Positions 25,974-34,921 of a stretch of 64,000 nt of DNA are shown piece after piece. This DNA is from QHXW01 sp035297145 (GTDB taxonomy: Bacteria; Acidobacteriota; Terriglobia; Bryobacterales; Bryobacteraceae): the NCBI GenBank assembly GCA_035297145.1, contig DATGZN010000044.1, positions 1 through 64,000 on the forward strand, given 5' to 3'. Within the stretch, counting starts at the first letter, position 1; each line of letters begins with the position of its first letter. Both the position numbers and the translations under genes were made by a program. Under the pieces are notes generated by a model. The model saw only the letters and a list, made by a program, of their open reading frames with translations. It ran no database searches and had not been told where the DNA came from.

Positions 25974-26644
25974 GCGACAGGCTCGCGATCATCCTGTGCC
26001 GCATCTGCCATGATGACTGCATCGATTCGCTGGGAGATCTCCTCGGGTTCGCAGCCGCCGTTGACGCGATGGTAGTGCGGCCCTTGGTAATACTGGATGA
26101 GTGGCTCGGTCAGCAGACGGTAGGCCTTCAGGCGCTCGACCACCACGGCGGCGGCATCATCGCTTCGCTGGATCAATGCTTCTCCATCGCCATCGCATTG
26201 TCCCGGCCGCGCAGGTGGCTGTGCCAGAAGATGATAGGTCCGGCCGCATGACGGGCAATAGCGCCGCGACGAAAGGCGCGCCACCAGCACTGCATCCGGA
26301 ACGTCCAGGTGCACAATCGTCGGCTCCGGCAATCCTGCGTTCTCCAGAAACTGCGATAGCGAGGTCGCTTGCGGGACTGTGCGTGGATAGCCATCCAGGA
26401 TGAAACCCGAGGAGCAATCCGGTTGCTGCAACCGCCTCGCCACGATTGCGTTCATGGTTGCATCGTCCAGCAGGCTGCCGTTCGCGAGAACCGCGCAGGC
26501 TGCCTTGCCAAGCACCGTCGCCGCACGGCACTCGGCGCGCAGCATGTCCCCCGTAGAGATAGCGGGTATGCCTCTCGATTCCGAAATGAATCTGGCTTGA
26601 GTACCCTTGCCCGAACCCGGTGCCCCGAACAGCAGAATGATCAT
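25955..26644 (-). CDS. adk: Adenylate kinase
   Basis: A 229-residue nucleoside monophosphate kinase interconverting ATP+AMP and 2 ADP. Walker A GAPGSGKGTQ is at residues 7-16, AMP-binding STGDMLR follows, FILDGYPRT is the P-loop partner motif, and the lid holds a zinc-type CPSCGRTYH. A long lid and C-terminal extension are present. The ATG at 26644 is the family start. It appears to be a second-type adk, isolated from the ribosomal protein operon where adk usually sits. Confidence 0.93.
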   Translation of the reverse strand: MIILLFGAPGSGKGTQARFISESRGIPAISTGDMLRAECRAATVLGKAACAVLANGSLLDDATMNAIVARRLQQPDCSSGFILDGYPRTVPQATSLSQFLENAGLPEPTIVHLDVPDAVLVARLSSRRYCPSCGRTYHLLAQPPARPGQCDGDGEALIQRSDDAAAVVVERLKAYRLLTEPLIQYYQGPHYHRVNGGCEPEEISQRIDAVIMADAAQDDREPVACTKLR

Positions 26645-26862
26645 GAATCCCCTCCGACGCACGCTGCATCACCCTTGGACAGCGCCAGGCTCGAGATCCC
26701 CCATCCCGCCTCGAAGAATGCAGTCGGTTTCAGGCTAGCGTATCCGAAACCCCGGGGTCAAGGGTAACTGCTGAGGCCGCTGGACTTTTCTTATCGGGAA
26801 AATCCCTTAGTCGCCGGGACGATGTCGGCAGGCCGCTACAGCCGGCGGGATTAAGGGGGCAG

Positions 26863-28251
26863 TTACTGGATCAGGTATTGGTCCAGTTTTCCCTCTGGGG
26901 TGGTGAAGGTGCTCAGGTGCAAGGGCGGTTTCCCTTTCCAGGTGATTTGGAAATGGCGATAGGTCATACCGCCGCGCAGTTCGACCGAAGTCTGGGTGAT
27001 GCTTTGCGGAGCGCCGAGCGGCTTGAGGCTTGCTTCGGCATCGGCTAAGACCTGCGGGGTGAAGAAGGCGTCGGCATTGGACGTGAGGCGTGAGCGGTCG
27101 ATTTTGCCCTGCTGGAGATCGCTGAAGATGCGGCGTGCCTGCTCGAGTTCTCTGGCGGCATCCGGGTCAAGCTGTTGCGTTACCAACAATGGTGCGATCT
27201 CATCGGTTATCTTGCCGGGCGCGGCTGAGCCATCCAGATTGGCGAAAACGACCACTGCTACACGCGCGTCGGGCCAGACCGTGTTCAGAGTGACAAATCC
27301 CGATACAGCGCCGCCATGACTGAGCTTCGGATGATTGTCGGCATCGCTCACGCCGATGCCAAGGCCGTAATCGGTAGGCGCTCCGTTCTTGAGACGGACC
27401 GGAGTCATCATCGTGTCAAGTGATGCGGGCTTGAGCAGCTTGTGCTCGATCAACGAGACGTCCCAAAGGGCGAGATCGCGCGCGGTCAATCCCAGCTCGC
27501 CGGCGGCGTACAGCCAGCCGGGACCTTCCGGCGGGACCGCGTGCACAGGGCCCGTTGCAAAGCGCGTGTAGCCCCCGGCATCGTAAGCGGTGAGCGGATG
27601 CTGAGCCAGATCGAGAGCATCCGTGATGCCTAGCGGTTTGAAGATGCGAGCCTCAAGAAACGCAATGAGCGGCATGCCAGTGACCCGCTCAACGATGCTG
27701 CCGGCGGCGACGAAGTTGGTGTTGCTGTACTGCCAGCGAGTGCCGGGGTCGAAATCGAGCGGCTTCGTGGCCCATCGTTCGAGGATTTCGCGCGCGGTGA
27801 CCGGTTTCAGCATGAACGGGGCAACGTAGTCGAGCGGGTAGTAATCCTGGTATCCGGAGGTGTGACTCAGCAGTTCGCGAATTGTGACCTCGTTCGCGCG
27901 CGTAAGCTCCGGCAAATAGCGCGCCACGGGATCGTCGAGAGAAAGCTTGCCATCCTCGACCAAAATCAAAATGGCGGCGGCGAGAAACTGCTTGCTGACA
28001 GAGCCGATAGAGTAGTGCATCTCCGGACGCGCGGGCACTGCGGGATCGAGACGCGCATTGCCGTAGGCTTTGGCATAAGCTATCTTGCCGTCTTTCACGA
28101 CCGCGAGAGAGACGCTGGGCGCTGCGGTTTCGGTCAGCACCTGGGTGACGATGGCATCGATTCTCTGGGATTCCGCGGGCGGCAACTGGGCATGCAGGCT
28201 GCCGGAGGCTGCCATTACCACGAGGAGGATCACGCGAAACTGCACAGTCAT
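26863..28251 (-). CDS. Secreted beta-lactamase-family (class C/AmpC-like) serine hydrolase
   Basis: A 462-residue protein with signal peptide (VILLVVMAASGSLHAQ). The SxxK motif SVSK is at residues 84-87, YSN follows in WQYSNTN, and a SHGG box (KLSHGGAVSG) replaces KTG. This is the broad class C beta-lactamase/DD-peptidase/esterase fold; antibiotic resistance is not implied. A C-terminal domain of about 110 residues follows the catalytic one. Confidence 0.9.
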   Translation of the reverse strand: MTVQFRVILLVVMAASGSLHAQLPPAESQRIDAIVTQVLTETAAPSVSLAVVKDGKIAYAKAYGNARLDPAVPARPEMHYSIGSVSKQFLAAAILILVEDGKLSLDDPVARYLPELTRANEVTIRELLSHTSGYQDYYPLDYVAPFMLKPVTAREILERWATKPLDFDPGTRWQYSNTNFVAAGSIVERVTGMPLIAFLEARIFKPLGITDALDLAQHPLTAYDAGGYTRFATGPVHAVPPEGPGWLYAAGELGLTARDLALWDVSLIEHKLLKPASLDTMMTPVRLKNGAPTDYGLGIGVSDADNHPKLSHGGAVSGFVTLNTVWPDARVAVVVFANLDGSAAPGKITDEIAPLLVTQQLDPDAARELEQARRIFSDLQQGKIDRSRLTSNADAFFTPQVLADAEASLKPLGAPQSITQTSVELRGGMTYRHFQITWKGKPPLHLSTFTTPEGKLDQYLIQ

Positions 28252-28278
28252 TCTGATGTGCAGAATGATATCAGACTG

Positions 28279-28305
28279 AAAAGCGCCCGACCGTTTGCGG
28301 GCGCC
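28279..28305 (-). terminator. Rho-independent terminator for the HEAT-repeat gene
   Basis: GCGCCCG at 28283-28289 pairs with CGGGCGC at 28298-28304 around an 8-nt loop; read on the minus strand the stem is followed by TTTT. It stands 8 nt after the stop of the minus-strand HEAT gene. Confidence 0.75.
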
Positions 28306-28312
28306 TCAAGCG

Positions 28313-29044
28313 CTACGAACGGCTCAGAATCTGGCGGATGGCGTTTTGGGCGGCGCGGGAAAGATCCAGTGGCGGAACCAATCCGAAGCCGCGACCGGCG
28401 GGAGCTGCAGATTCGGCTTTGGCGGCGAGCTGGCGTAATTCGGGCAGATCTGAGTGATCACCCAGATCGCCGATGGCGCGGAGCGCGGCCAGCCGCAACG
28501 GAACGTCCTTCGTCGCCATGAGGCGGCGGGCGACAGCCAGTACGCTCGGATCGGCGAACGCGACCGCGCGGCTCAGAGCCATGGCGGCCACCAGACCGCC
28601 GTTATCCGCCAGATTCAGCAGATAGGGCAGTACGGCGCGATCCTGATAGTGGCTGAGTCCTTCAAATGCGTTGGTTGCAATCATCAGATTGGGATCGCGG
28701 GCCGTCTGGGCAAGAACGTCCATCAGCTCGGGCCTTGTCATAGCGCCCAGCTCGCGAGCGGCCACGGCGCGGATTTCGGGATCGGACCCCGCAAGGGCGC
28801 TTTTGAACGCGTCGACCGCGCCAGCTTCGCGCAGATTGCGGGCGGCGCAGGCACGGACAGTGGGACTCTCCAGCGCGCGCGCAAATGCGGCCAGGGCTTC
28901 GGGCGAGCGGACGTCACGCAGCGCGTAACAGGCATCATTGCGCTGTGAGATGTTGAGCTTGCCATCAAGCATGCGGGAAATGTTGGCATCCTGAGCGTGG
29001 AGCGCCAGGGCAGACATCGCTAGGAAAAGAAAGATTGTTTTCAT
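28313..29044 (-). CDS. Secreted HEAT-repeat protein
   Basis: A 243-residue protein with a signal peptide (MKTIFLFLAMSALALHAQ). Six or so HEAT/PBS-lyase-like helical repeats are seen (SPEALAAFARALES, PTVRACAARNLREAG, DPEIRAVAARELGAM). These scaffolds bind partners; no catalytic residues are evident. ATG 29044 has AAGGA 8 nt upstream. Terminator follows. The DUF4331 gene is 46 nt upstream on the same strand, so the two probably form a transcription unit. Confidence 0.88.
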   Translation of the reverse strand: MKTIFLFLAMSALALHAQDANISRMLDGKLNISQRNDACYALRDVRSPEALAAFARALESPTVRACAARNLREAGAVDAFKSALAGSDPEIRAVAARELGAMTRPELMDVLAQTARDPNLMIATNAFEGLSHYQDRAVLPYLLNLADNGGLVAAMALSRAVAFADPSVLAVARRLMATKDVPLRLAALRAIGDLGDHSDLPELRQLAAKAESAAPAGRGFGLVPPLDLSRAAQNAIRQILSRS

Positions 29045-29090
29045 GGGTGATCCTTGAGGGGGCGACTCGTCGGCCGCCCCCAACATTTTG

Positions 29091-30530
29091 TTAGAACGTC
29101 GGCATGCCTTGGCCGTTCGTGCCGTTTTCCTGGCTGTGCGCGAAGCCGGCGTGTGGCGGCGCGTGGAACGGAAAGCGGTCGAGATACGGAATGTCGTTGG
29201 AGTTGACGCCGTCTCCCAGTTCATTGTTCGGCGCGACGTCGAATCCCTGCACCAGGACGCCCGCCACCGCGCGGAATCCGATGTCGACCACGTCATCGCC
29301 GGGGCGCCGGCCGCCGAAGGGCCAGCCCGCGTTGTCGCCACCTAGCGGTCCCAGGCGGCTCTGCATCGCCGCGGGAGTTGGCGGGATAGTGAGGTCGATG
29401 CGCGTGATGTCGGGGACATAGACGGACAGCAAGTCGTTGCGCGGCGCACTCGGCACGTTCAGGCCGAAGACGCCGTGGAATACCGCGGAAGCCAGAACGG
29501 GATCGCCGATGAAAGCAGCAAACTGCTGGTCGTCGGCGGGCTGGCTGCGATTCCACTTGTCTTTGAGAGGCAGCGGAATCAGAGCTTCCACGGTTAGAGG
29601 ATTGCCGACGCGATCCACTTGCACAAACTCGCCCAGACCCCGCGGATCATTGGTACCTTCGCGAACCGTCAACGCCTGCCGGTAGGTGGCTGCCCAGCCT
29701 GCGATCTTGGCATCGGATGCCTTGGGATCGGTGGGGATGGCTCCATCAGAGGTCAGCATCGAGATGGGAGCTTCCACCGCGATCAGGCTGATGTTGTAGC
29801 CTGCGAATCCATCCACCGCTTTCGGAAAAGCCGCGCCGGCCCCAGTGTCGGCAGACCCCGCCAGCACCGGCGCTGGTGCGCGGAAGTTCAGGAAGTCAAA
29901 GGTCGCGCCGCTATCGAAATAGAAAGCGTCGTCGCGCGGTCCGGCGAAAACGCGCATGCCGTTGGGCAGCGTGAAGACCGAAGGCAATCCCAGAGCCGTC
30001 TCATAGTTGGGCGTGGCTTTGGGGCCTTGGTTTGGCGGCGCTACGGAAAGTGCGTGGCCATTGATGTCGGTCACGTATGTGCTCTCGGTGCCGCGGCGAA
30101 GATCGCGAACCGTGACCGTGTAGGTCTGGTAAAGCAGAATGCCCGGGCTGTCGATGGAATCGATCACGCCGAAGTAAGACAGGAAGGTCTGGTTGGGTCG
30201 GAGGGTGGTATTGAACCGGAAATCGACCTGCATGTCCGGGTTGCCGTCCAGACCGCGCGCGTTATTGACGTTGAAACGATAGAGGACGCTATCAGAGAAC
30301 TTGTAGTAGCTGGGGCCGTTGTCGGGATTTTGGAACCCTTGCACGCTCAGGCTCAGGACGACGTCGTTGGTGTGGCCCGTCTCCCAACTACGGAAAATGT
30401 AGAAGTCGTTGAGGTTCGCTGTCTGATCCTCCAGCAGCATCGGCCCATTGCGGTGGCTGGCGGCGAAGGCGCCGGCGCTGATCATCAGGGCGGCCGCGCA
30501 GAAGCGTAGAATTCGTTGTCGCACGTTCAT
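29091..30530 (-). CDS. Secreted DUF4331-family protein
   Basis: A 479-residue protein with a signal peptide (FCAAALMISAGAFAASH) and the family opening ASHRNGPMLLEDQTANLNDFYIF. DUF4331 proteins are exported beta-rich proteins of unknown function found in many soil bacteria. The following HEAT-repeat protein is likely co-transcribed. Confidence 0.85.
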   Translation of the reverse strand: MNVRQRILRFCAAALMISAGAFAASHRNGPMLLEDQTANLNDFYIFRSWETGHTNDVVLSLSVQGFQNPDNGPSYYKFSDSVLYRFNVNNARGLDGNPDMQVDFRFNTTLRPNQTFLSYFGVIDSIDSPGILLYQTYTVTVRDLRRGTESTYVTDINGHALSVAPPNQGPKATPNYETALGLPSVFTLPNGMRVFAGPRDDAFYFDSGATFDFLNFRAPAPVLAGSADTGAGAAFPKAVDGFAGYNISLIAVEAPISMLTSDGAIPTDPKASDAKIAGWAATYRQALTVREGTNDPRGLGEFVQVDRVGNPLTVEALIPLPLKDKWNRSQPADDQQFAAFIGDPVLASAVFHGVFGLNVPSAPRNDLLSVYVPDITRIDLTIPPTPAAMQSRLGPLGGDNAGWPFGGRRPGDDVVDIGFRAVAGVLVQGFDVAPNNELGDGVNSNDIPYLDRFPFHAPPHAGFAHSQENGTNGQGMPTF

Positions 30531-30685
30531 CTCCTTTAGGTGAGAACTTTCAAACGGAATACGGCAGGGATTCCCTTTCGGATTTAGCGTGCGGAAAAAG
30601 ATTGTTCTGGTTTACGAGTGTGAACGGGTCGCGGGGTTGGGCTACTTCAAACTACCGTTCCGGCACGGTGGCAGTCCTGAAAATG

Positions 30686-30762
30686 TGGTACGCCCGAGTG
30701 GATTCGAACCACCGACCTTTTGCTCCGGAGGCAAACGCTCTATCCATCTGAGCTACGGGCGC
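30686..30762 (-). tRNA. tRNA-Arg(CCG)
   Basis: Complete minus-strand cloverleaf: acceptor GCGCCCG/CGGGCGT, anticodon stem TTTGC/GCAAA with loop CTCCGGA (anticodon CCG), TTCGAAT loop and encoded CCA. Reads codon CGG. Confidence 0.95.
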
Positions 30763-30797
30763 ACGTGAACACTTCAATTGTACCCGAACATTCGCTC

Positions 30798-32120
30798 CTA
30801 CGACCGTGCCAGCATGCCGGCCTGGCGTTGGATCTTGCGAACCGCGTCAGCGATCTGGTCCATGTCTTCGCGGGGACCGAGCAGCATCGTCTGGGTGAAC
30901 CACACGGCTTCCTCGCAAAGCTGGTCGTTTGCGGGGCAGTGGTTGCGCTCGAACCACTCACCCAGCTGCTTTGCCGGATAGATTGCGCGGTAGGCGCGCG
31001 AATCCAACGTGTTCTTGAGAAATGGCTCTTTGTTCAGCGGCGTGTAACCGCCGGAGCACGGGATGCCCTCGGCCTCGAGCGCCTTCAGAAATTGGTTGCG
31101 TGGAAGGTTCGCGAACTCCGCCTTGTCGTAGCGAAACATATAGAGATGGTAGGCGTTGCGTGTGGCGCCGGGGTACATACGCGCCGGCCGGATGCCGGGA
31201 ATCTCCGCGAGCTGCCTGGTCAGATATGCCGCGTTCTGCTCTCGACGCCGCGACTGCTCCTCGACACGTTTCAGTTGTTCCGTCAGGAGCACAGCCTGGA
31301 ATTCAGTGATGCGCAGATTGGCGCCGTTGCGCACATAACCAAAGCCTGAACCGGTGTTGCCGCGGCCGTTGTTGTGAAAGCTCTGGCACACAGGAAAAAG
31401 ATCGGTATCGTTGGTCAGAATCGCTCCGCCCTCGCCCGAATTCAGATTCTTTGACGCCTGAAAGCTGAAACAGCCCAGCGCTCCCAGGGTACTGACTTTG
31501 CGATGCCGCCACTCGGCCAAGTGCGCCTGGCATGCGTCTTCGACTACCGGCAGGTTGTGCTTGCGGCCAATTTCGAGAATGGTGTCCATGTCGGCCGGCG
31601 AGCCTCCCAGATGCACCGGCAGGATGCAGCGCGTTCGGTCGGTGATCACCGCCTCAATCTTACGCGCGTCGATCTGGAACGTCTCCGGATCGGTATCCAC
31701 GAAGACGGGAATGGCGTGCTGCATCAATACTGCATTGATCGTCGCAACGAAGGTGTACGGCGGAACAATGACCTCATCGCCCGGGCCGACACCCAACGCG
31801 TTCAATGAAATGATCAAAGCGCTGGTTCCGTTGGCCGTGGCCAGGCAATGTTTCGCGCCGAGTGTGGCGGCCCAGGTCTCCTCGAATTGCCGCGCGCAGT
31901 CGCCGTCGAGACGGTTCCATTTGCCGCCGCGCAGCACTTTCATCCAGGCCCGCTCCTCGTTCTCCGCGATCACCGGCCACGAGGGGAACGGCGCCGTCCG
32001 CACTGGATTCCCGCCCATGACGGCGGGTTTATCCGAAGCGGCGGCACGCGCGGCCTGTGTCACGAAAAGTCCTGTGGACGCGGCTCCGAGCAGTTTGCGG
32101 CGCGTCAAATCTCCATGCAT
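30798..32120 (-). CDS. DegT/DnrJ/EryC1/StrS-family PLP protein with Tat signal
   Basis: A 440-residue fold-type I PLP enzyme of the sugar aminotransferase family. Residues 7-25 form a twin-arginine signal (TRRKLLGAASTGLFVTQAA). PLP-anchoring Lys224 is in FSFQASKNLNSGEGG, and VVEDACQAH holds the pyridine-N Asp. Catalytic residues are intact, so an active aminotransferase or dehydratase is likely, placed outside the cytoplasm, which is odd for a family acting on nucleotide sugars. Follows an amidohydrolase gene by 9 nt. Confidence 0.9.
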   Translation of the reverse strand: MHGDLTRRKLLGAASTGLFVTQAARAAASDKPAVMGGNPVRTAPFPSWPVIAENEERAWMKVLRGGKWNRLDGDCARQFEETWAATLGAKHCLATANGTSALIISLNALGVGPGDEVIVPPYTFVATINAVLMQHAIPVFVDTDPETFQIDARKIEAVITDRTRCILPVHLGGSPADMDTILEIGRKHNLPVVEDACQAHLAEWRHRKVSTLGALGCFSFQASKNLNSGEGGAILTNDTDLFPVCQSFHNNGRGNTGSGFGYVRNGANLRITEFQAVLLTEQLKRVEEQSRRREQNAAYLTRQLAEIPGIRPARMYPGATRNAYHLYMFRYDKAEFANLPRNQFLKALEAEGIPCSGGYTPLNKEPFLKNTLDSRAYRAIYPAKQLGEWFERNHCPANDQLCEEAVWFTQTMLLGPREDMDQIADAVRKIQRQAGMLARS

Positions 32121-32129
32121 GCGTACCTC

Positions 32130-33008
32130 CTACTTCATGTTCAAGAGACGCCATAGCGTTCCGCTGAAAATATTCGCCTGGGCTTCGGGCAGTACACCGC
32201 AGGCATCCAGCATTTTGTGGTAGCGCTCCAGCTCGCGATCGAATTCTTCCAGTTCACCGCCAAAGACATCGGAGCCGAAAACAATTTTCTCAAAGGCGTT
32301 GGGGCCGCCTTTGGGTGTGTGCGGGCTGACTATGGCCGACCACCAGAAAATCGACTTGAAAAACGTGTAGTCGTCCTGTTTCTTGATCAGCGTCGAACCG
32401 GAAAGATCAAAGTGGATATTGGGATTCCAGCGGGCAACTTCCGCGGCCCACTGATAGTCGGGATTCCCCAAATGCGCGCCAATGATATTGACCTTGGGAT
32501 ACCGCCGTGCAATGTTGTCGAGCGTCGTGGCGCGTATGCGGTCCACGCTGATATCGGCTGGTATTTCGGGCGTGGTGCGGTTCACGATGCCGGTGTGAAA
32601 CAGCAGGAACATGCCGTACCGCTCCGCACGATCGTAAATGCGGGAATAGGCCGGGTCGTCGTAGCGTCTCAACGGGCCGGAGAGTTCGCCCAAGCCGCGA
32701 AATCCGGCGGCGTGAAAGCGATCGATCTGATCGAGCACCTTGGGATGATCGAGCTCGATCTCGCCGAACCCAACCAGCCGGTTGGAGTGCTGCTGGATGG
32801 CGTCCTTCACGCCATCCAGGTCCTTCGGTTCCACCAGGAGGAACGCGATGCCGTCCACCTGGTCAAGTTTGGCGAGCAGAGCTTTCAAGAAAGCGGGATC
32901 GCCGTTGTAGTGCAGATGCGCGTCGATGATCTTCGGCTGGGCGGCAGCCCAACGCGTGCACATCACGCAACACAACAACGCCACATACGGGCACTTTCGT
33001 GAAATCAT
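32130..33008 (-). CDS. Exported amidohydrolase (amidohydrolase_2 family)
   Basis: A 292-residue TIM-barrel metal hydrolase with a signal peptide (VALLCCVMCTRWAAAQ). DAHLHYNG carries the HxH metal ligands at the first strand; FHTGIVN and IIGAHLGNPDYQW supply the other His residues; FGSDVFGG carries the last Asp. Lies between the DCC-LMF gene and the DegT-family gene with 9-nt gaps, so the three are one operon. Confidence 0.86.
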   Translation of the reverse strand: MISRKCPYVALLCCVMCTRWAAAQPKIIDAHLHYNGDPAFLKALLAKLDQVDGIAFLLVEPKDLDGVKDAIQQHSNRLVGFGEIELDHPKVLDQIDRFHAAGFRGLGELSGPLRRYDDPAYSRIYDRAERYGMFLLFHTGIVNRTTPEIPADISVDRIRATTLDNIARRYPKVNIIGAHLGNPDYQWAAEVARWNPNIHFDLSGSTLIKKQDDYTFFKSIFWWSAIVSPHTPKGGPNAFEKIVFGSDVFGGELEEFDRELERYHKMLDACGVLPEAQANIFSGTLWRLLNMK

Positions 33009-33017
33009 GCGGCTATT

Positions 33018-34880
33018 CTACTCCGCGGGAGCCGCTCGTAGGGACACCGCCGGCAGATACTCGCCCTTGAGCTCGCGTTTCCACCAGTCGCCCGTCGCGC
33101 GTCGCTCGCTGAAGGTCGTGAAACTGTAGTCGTACAGCCGGGCGCGGATGTAGCGCGGCGGACTGGATGGGAATGGATTCCGCCCCAGTAGCGCTACCAC
33201 CTCCGGCGACCCTTCGAGCAACCGGACCGCGAGATTGACGAACCACGGTTCAGCCTGATAGTTATCGAGAGCCGCAAACCACATCTGCCAGTCGAGCCTC
33301 GGCTGATAGGGCTGCGCCCAGACGGGCGCGCGCTTCAGGTCACCAGGTTTGTATCGAAAGGTGTACTCGCGCCATGTCTGGCCGTCGTTCGATCCCTCCG
33401 TAATGATTTCCGGGCGTGACGTGGTCATCACCGCGAACAGGCCATAGGTATTGACGACGCCAAACGGGGCGATTGCGTGCACTACCTCGGACGCCGGGAG
33501 AGGTATGGAGCCGGAGAATGTTTCCACCAGCTCGAATCCGCTTACAAACAGGATGAAAACAGACAGCGCTACCGAGACGGCACGCTGCGTCACGGGCGGC
33601 CGCACGCGCGGCGCGGGCGCGGGATGAAACGCGGCATCATCGAATAACAACAAACAGAGCGCCACCGTCAGCAGATTAAAGAACGTGTAGTTACCAGTGA
33701 TGAAGATGAACGCCTGAAACGCGATGGTCATCGTGGCCCCGAAGAAGCGCACTCGCCGTGGTGCGAAAAATAGAAATGGCACAACCAGCTCGACGAAGAA
33801 CATGAGGCCGCAGCAGAATTTCTCAATGCCCAGCGGGAACTGATGGAAGTACCACGCGAAAACAGTTGGCAGAGGCTGCGTCTCATAGTGGTAGCGGAGC
33901 GCAGTCAGGTTGCGCCAATTCGGATCGTGGCTCAGCAGTTTCGCCGCTCCCGATAGCAGCATCAACCGGAACAGCAGCCAGCGAAACAGCCACACGCGCG
34001 GGAATGCCGGCCGAAGAAAGACGGCGAGGAAGCCGGATTCCAGCAGCAGAAAGTCCCACTGAAATGACAGAAACGTCTGGCCGGCGTGAACCAGCGATAA
34101 GTAGAGAACAAATGCCGCCACGAGCGCGGCGCGGCGCGCGAATCCCAAAATGATGGCGATCGACACGACGGCGCCGGCAATGCAGGCGAGACGCAGCATC
34201 GTGTCGCTCGCGCCGAATAGAAACAGCGTGGGAACGCGTAGCCAGGCTGATCCGCCGTAGTTTTCGCGCACCGCTGCCAGAAATCGTTCGGCCGGCAAAA
34301 TGCCCCGCCCGCCGATGAGGCCGGTGATTTGCACTGCGAGCGACAGGAAGGCGATCAGGTAGATCAGCCCGAGCGATCGAAAGAACCAGCGGATCGCGAT
34401 TTCATGAGTCGCCGGCTCGGGATGCTTTCCCCATAAGAAAACTGTGGTGTGATAACAGAACGAACGGTTCGCTGCAATGCGGCGGTAACTCCACTCCGTC
34501 ACTGCCGCAAAGCCCGGAACGCGATGGTAGGCCCACAACAGCCACGCATATCCCGGCACAATCGCCAGGGAACGGAACACGGCGTGCGCGGCGCTCAGTA
34601 TCTGGCCATCCGGCAGTATTAACTGGACGGCCCGCGCAAAGTTCTCTCGCGGAATTTGCGCGAAGCGTTCCGCGACTTCCTGGTAGGGCGCGTAAGAGAT
34701 CGCGTCTCCCGTGAGCCGCTTCCAATATCCGATCCAGGCGCGGCAAAAGGTGCAATCGCCGTCGAAAACCAGCAGTGGAACACTGTGCGGAGGTTCGTTC
34801 GACAAATCGGGTGAATTCACGTGGTCAAGCGCAATTCTATCGGATTGCTGAGGAGGGAAACTGCTACGGAAGGGAAGCAA
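33018..34880 (-). CDS. DCC thiol-disulfide oxidoreductase / lipase maturation factor (LMF1-like) fusion
   Basis: A 620-residue fusion. Residues 35-150 are a DCC domain: VFDGDCTFCRAW with CxxC (Cys43, Cys46). The rest is a polytopic membrane protein; the block SFQWDFLLLESGFLAVFLRP and the C-terminal YKPGDLKRAPVWAQPYQPRL match lipase maturation factor family proteins. Fusions of the two are known and suggest a role in folding of exported disulfide proteins. Leader gene of the operon with the amidohydrolase and the Tat-exported DegT-like protein. Confidence 0.86.
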   Translation of the reverse strand: MLPFRSSFPPQQSDRIALDHVNSPDLSNEPPHSVPLLVFDGDCTFCRAWIGYWKRLTGDAISYAPYQEVAERFAQIPRENFARAVQLILPDGQILSAAHAVFRSLAIVPGYAWLLWAYHRVPGFAAVTEWSYRRIAANRSFCYHTTVFLWGKHPEPATHEIAIRWFFRSLGLIYLIAFLSLAVQITGLIGGRGILPAERFLAAVRENYGGSAWLRVPTLFLFGASDTMLRLACIAGAVVSIAIILGFARRAALVAAFVLYLSLVHAGQTFLSFQWDFLLLESGFLAVFLRPAFPRVWLFRWLLFRLMLLSGAAKLLSHDPNWRNLTALRYHYETQPLPTVFAWYFHQFPLGIEKFCCGLMFFVELVVPFLFFAPRRVRFFGATMTIAFQAFIFITGNYTFFNLLTVALCLLLFDDAAFHPAPAPRVRPPVTQRAVSVALSVFILFVSGFELVETFSGSIPLPASEVVHAIAPFGVVNTYGLFAVMTTSRPEIITEGSNDGQTWREYTFRYKPGDLKRAPVWAQPYQPRLDWQMWFAALDNYQAEPWFVNLAVRLLEGSPEVVALLGRNPFPSSPPRYIRARLYDYSFTTFSERRATGDWWKRELKGEYLPAVSLRAAPAE

Positions 34881-34921
34881 GCGGGCCGCCCGCCGGGTCA
34901 GGCCGGCAGCCCGCGCTTAAA

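Noticed and set aside
26863..28251. Antibiotic-resistance beta-lactamase
   Set aside because: Although SxxK and YxN are there, the C-terminal domain and signal suggest a general peptidase or esterase; no resistance claim is supported.
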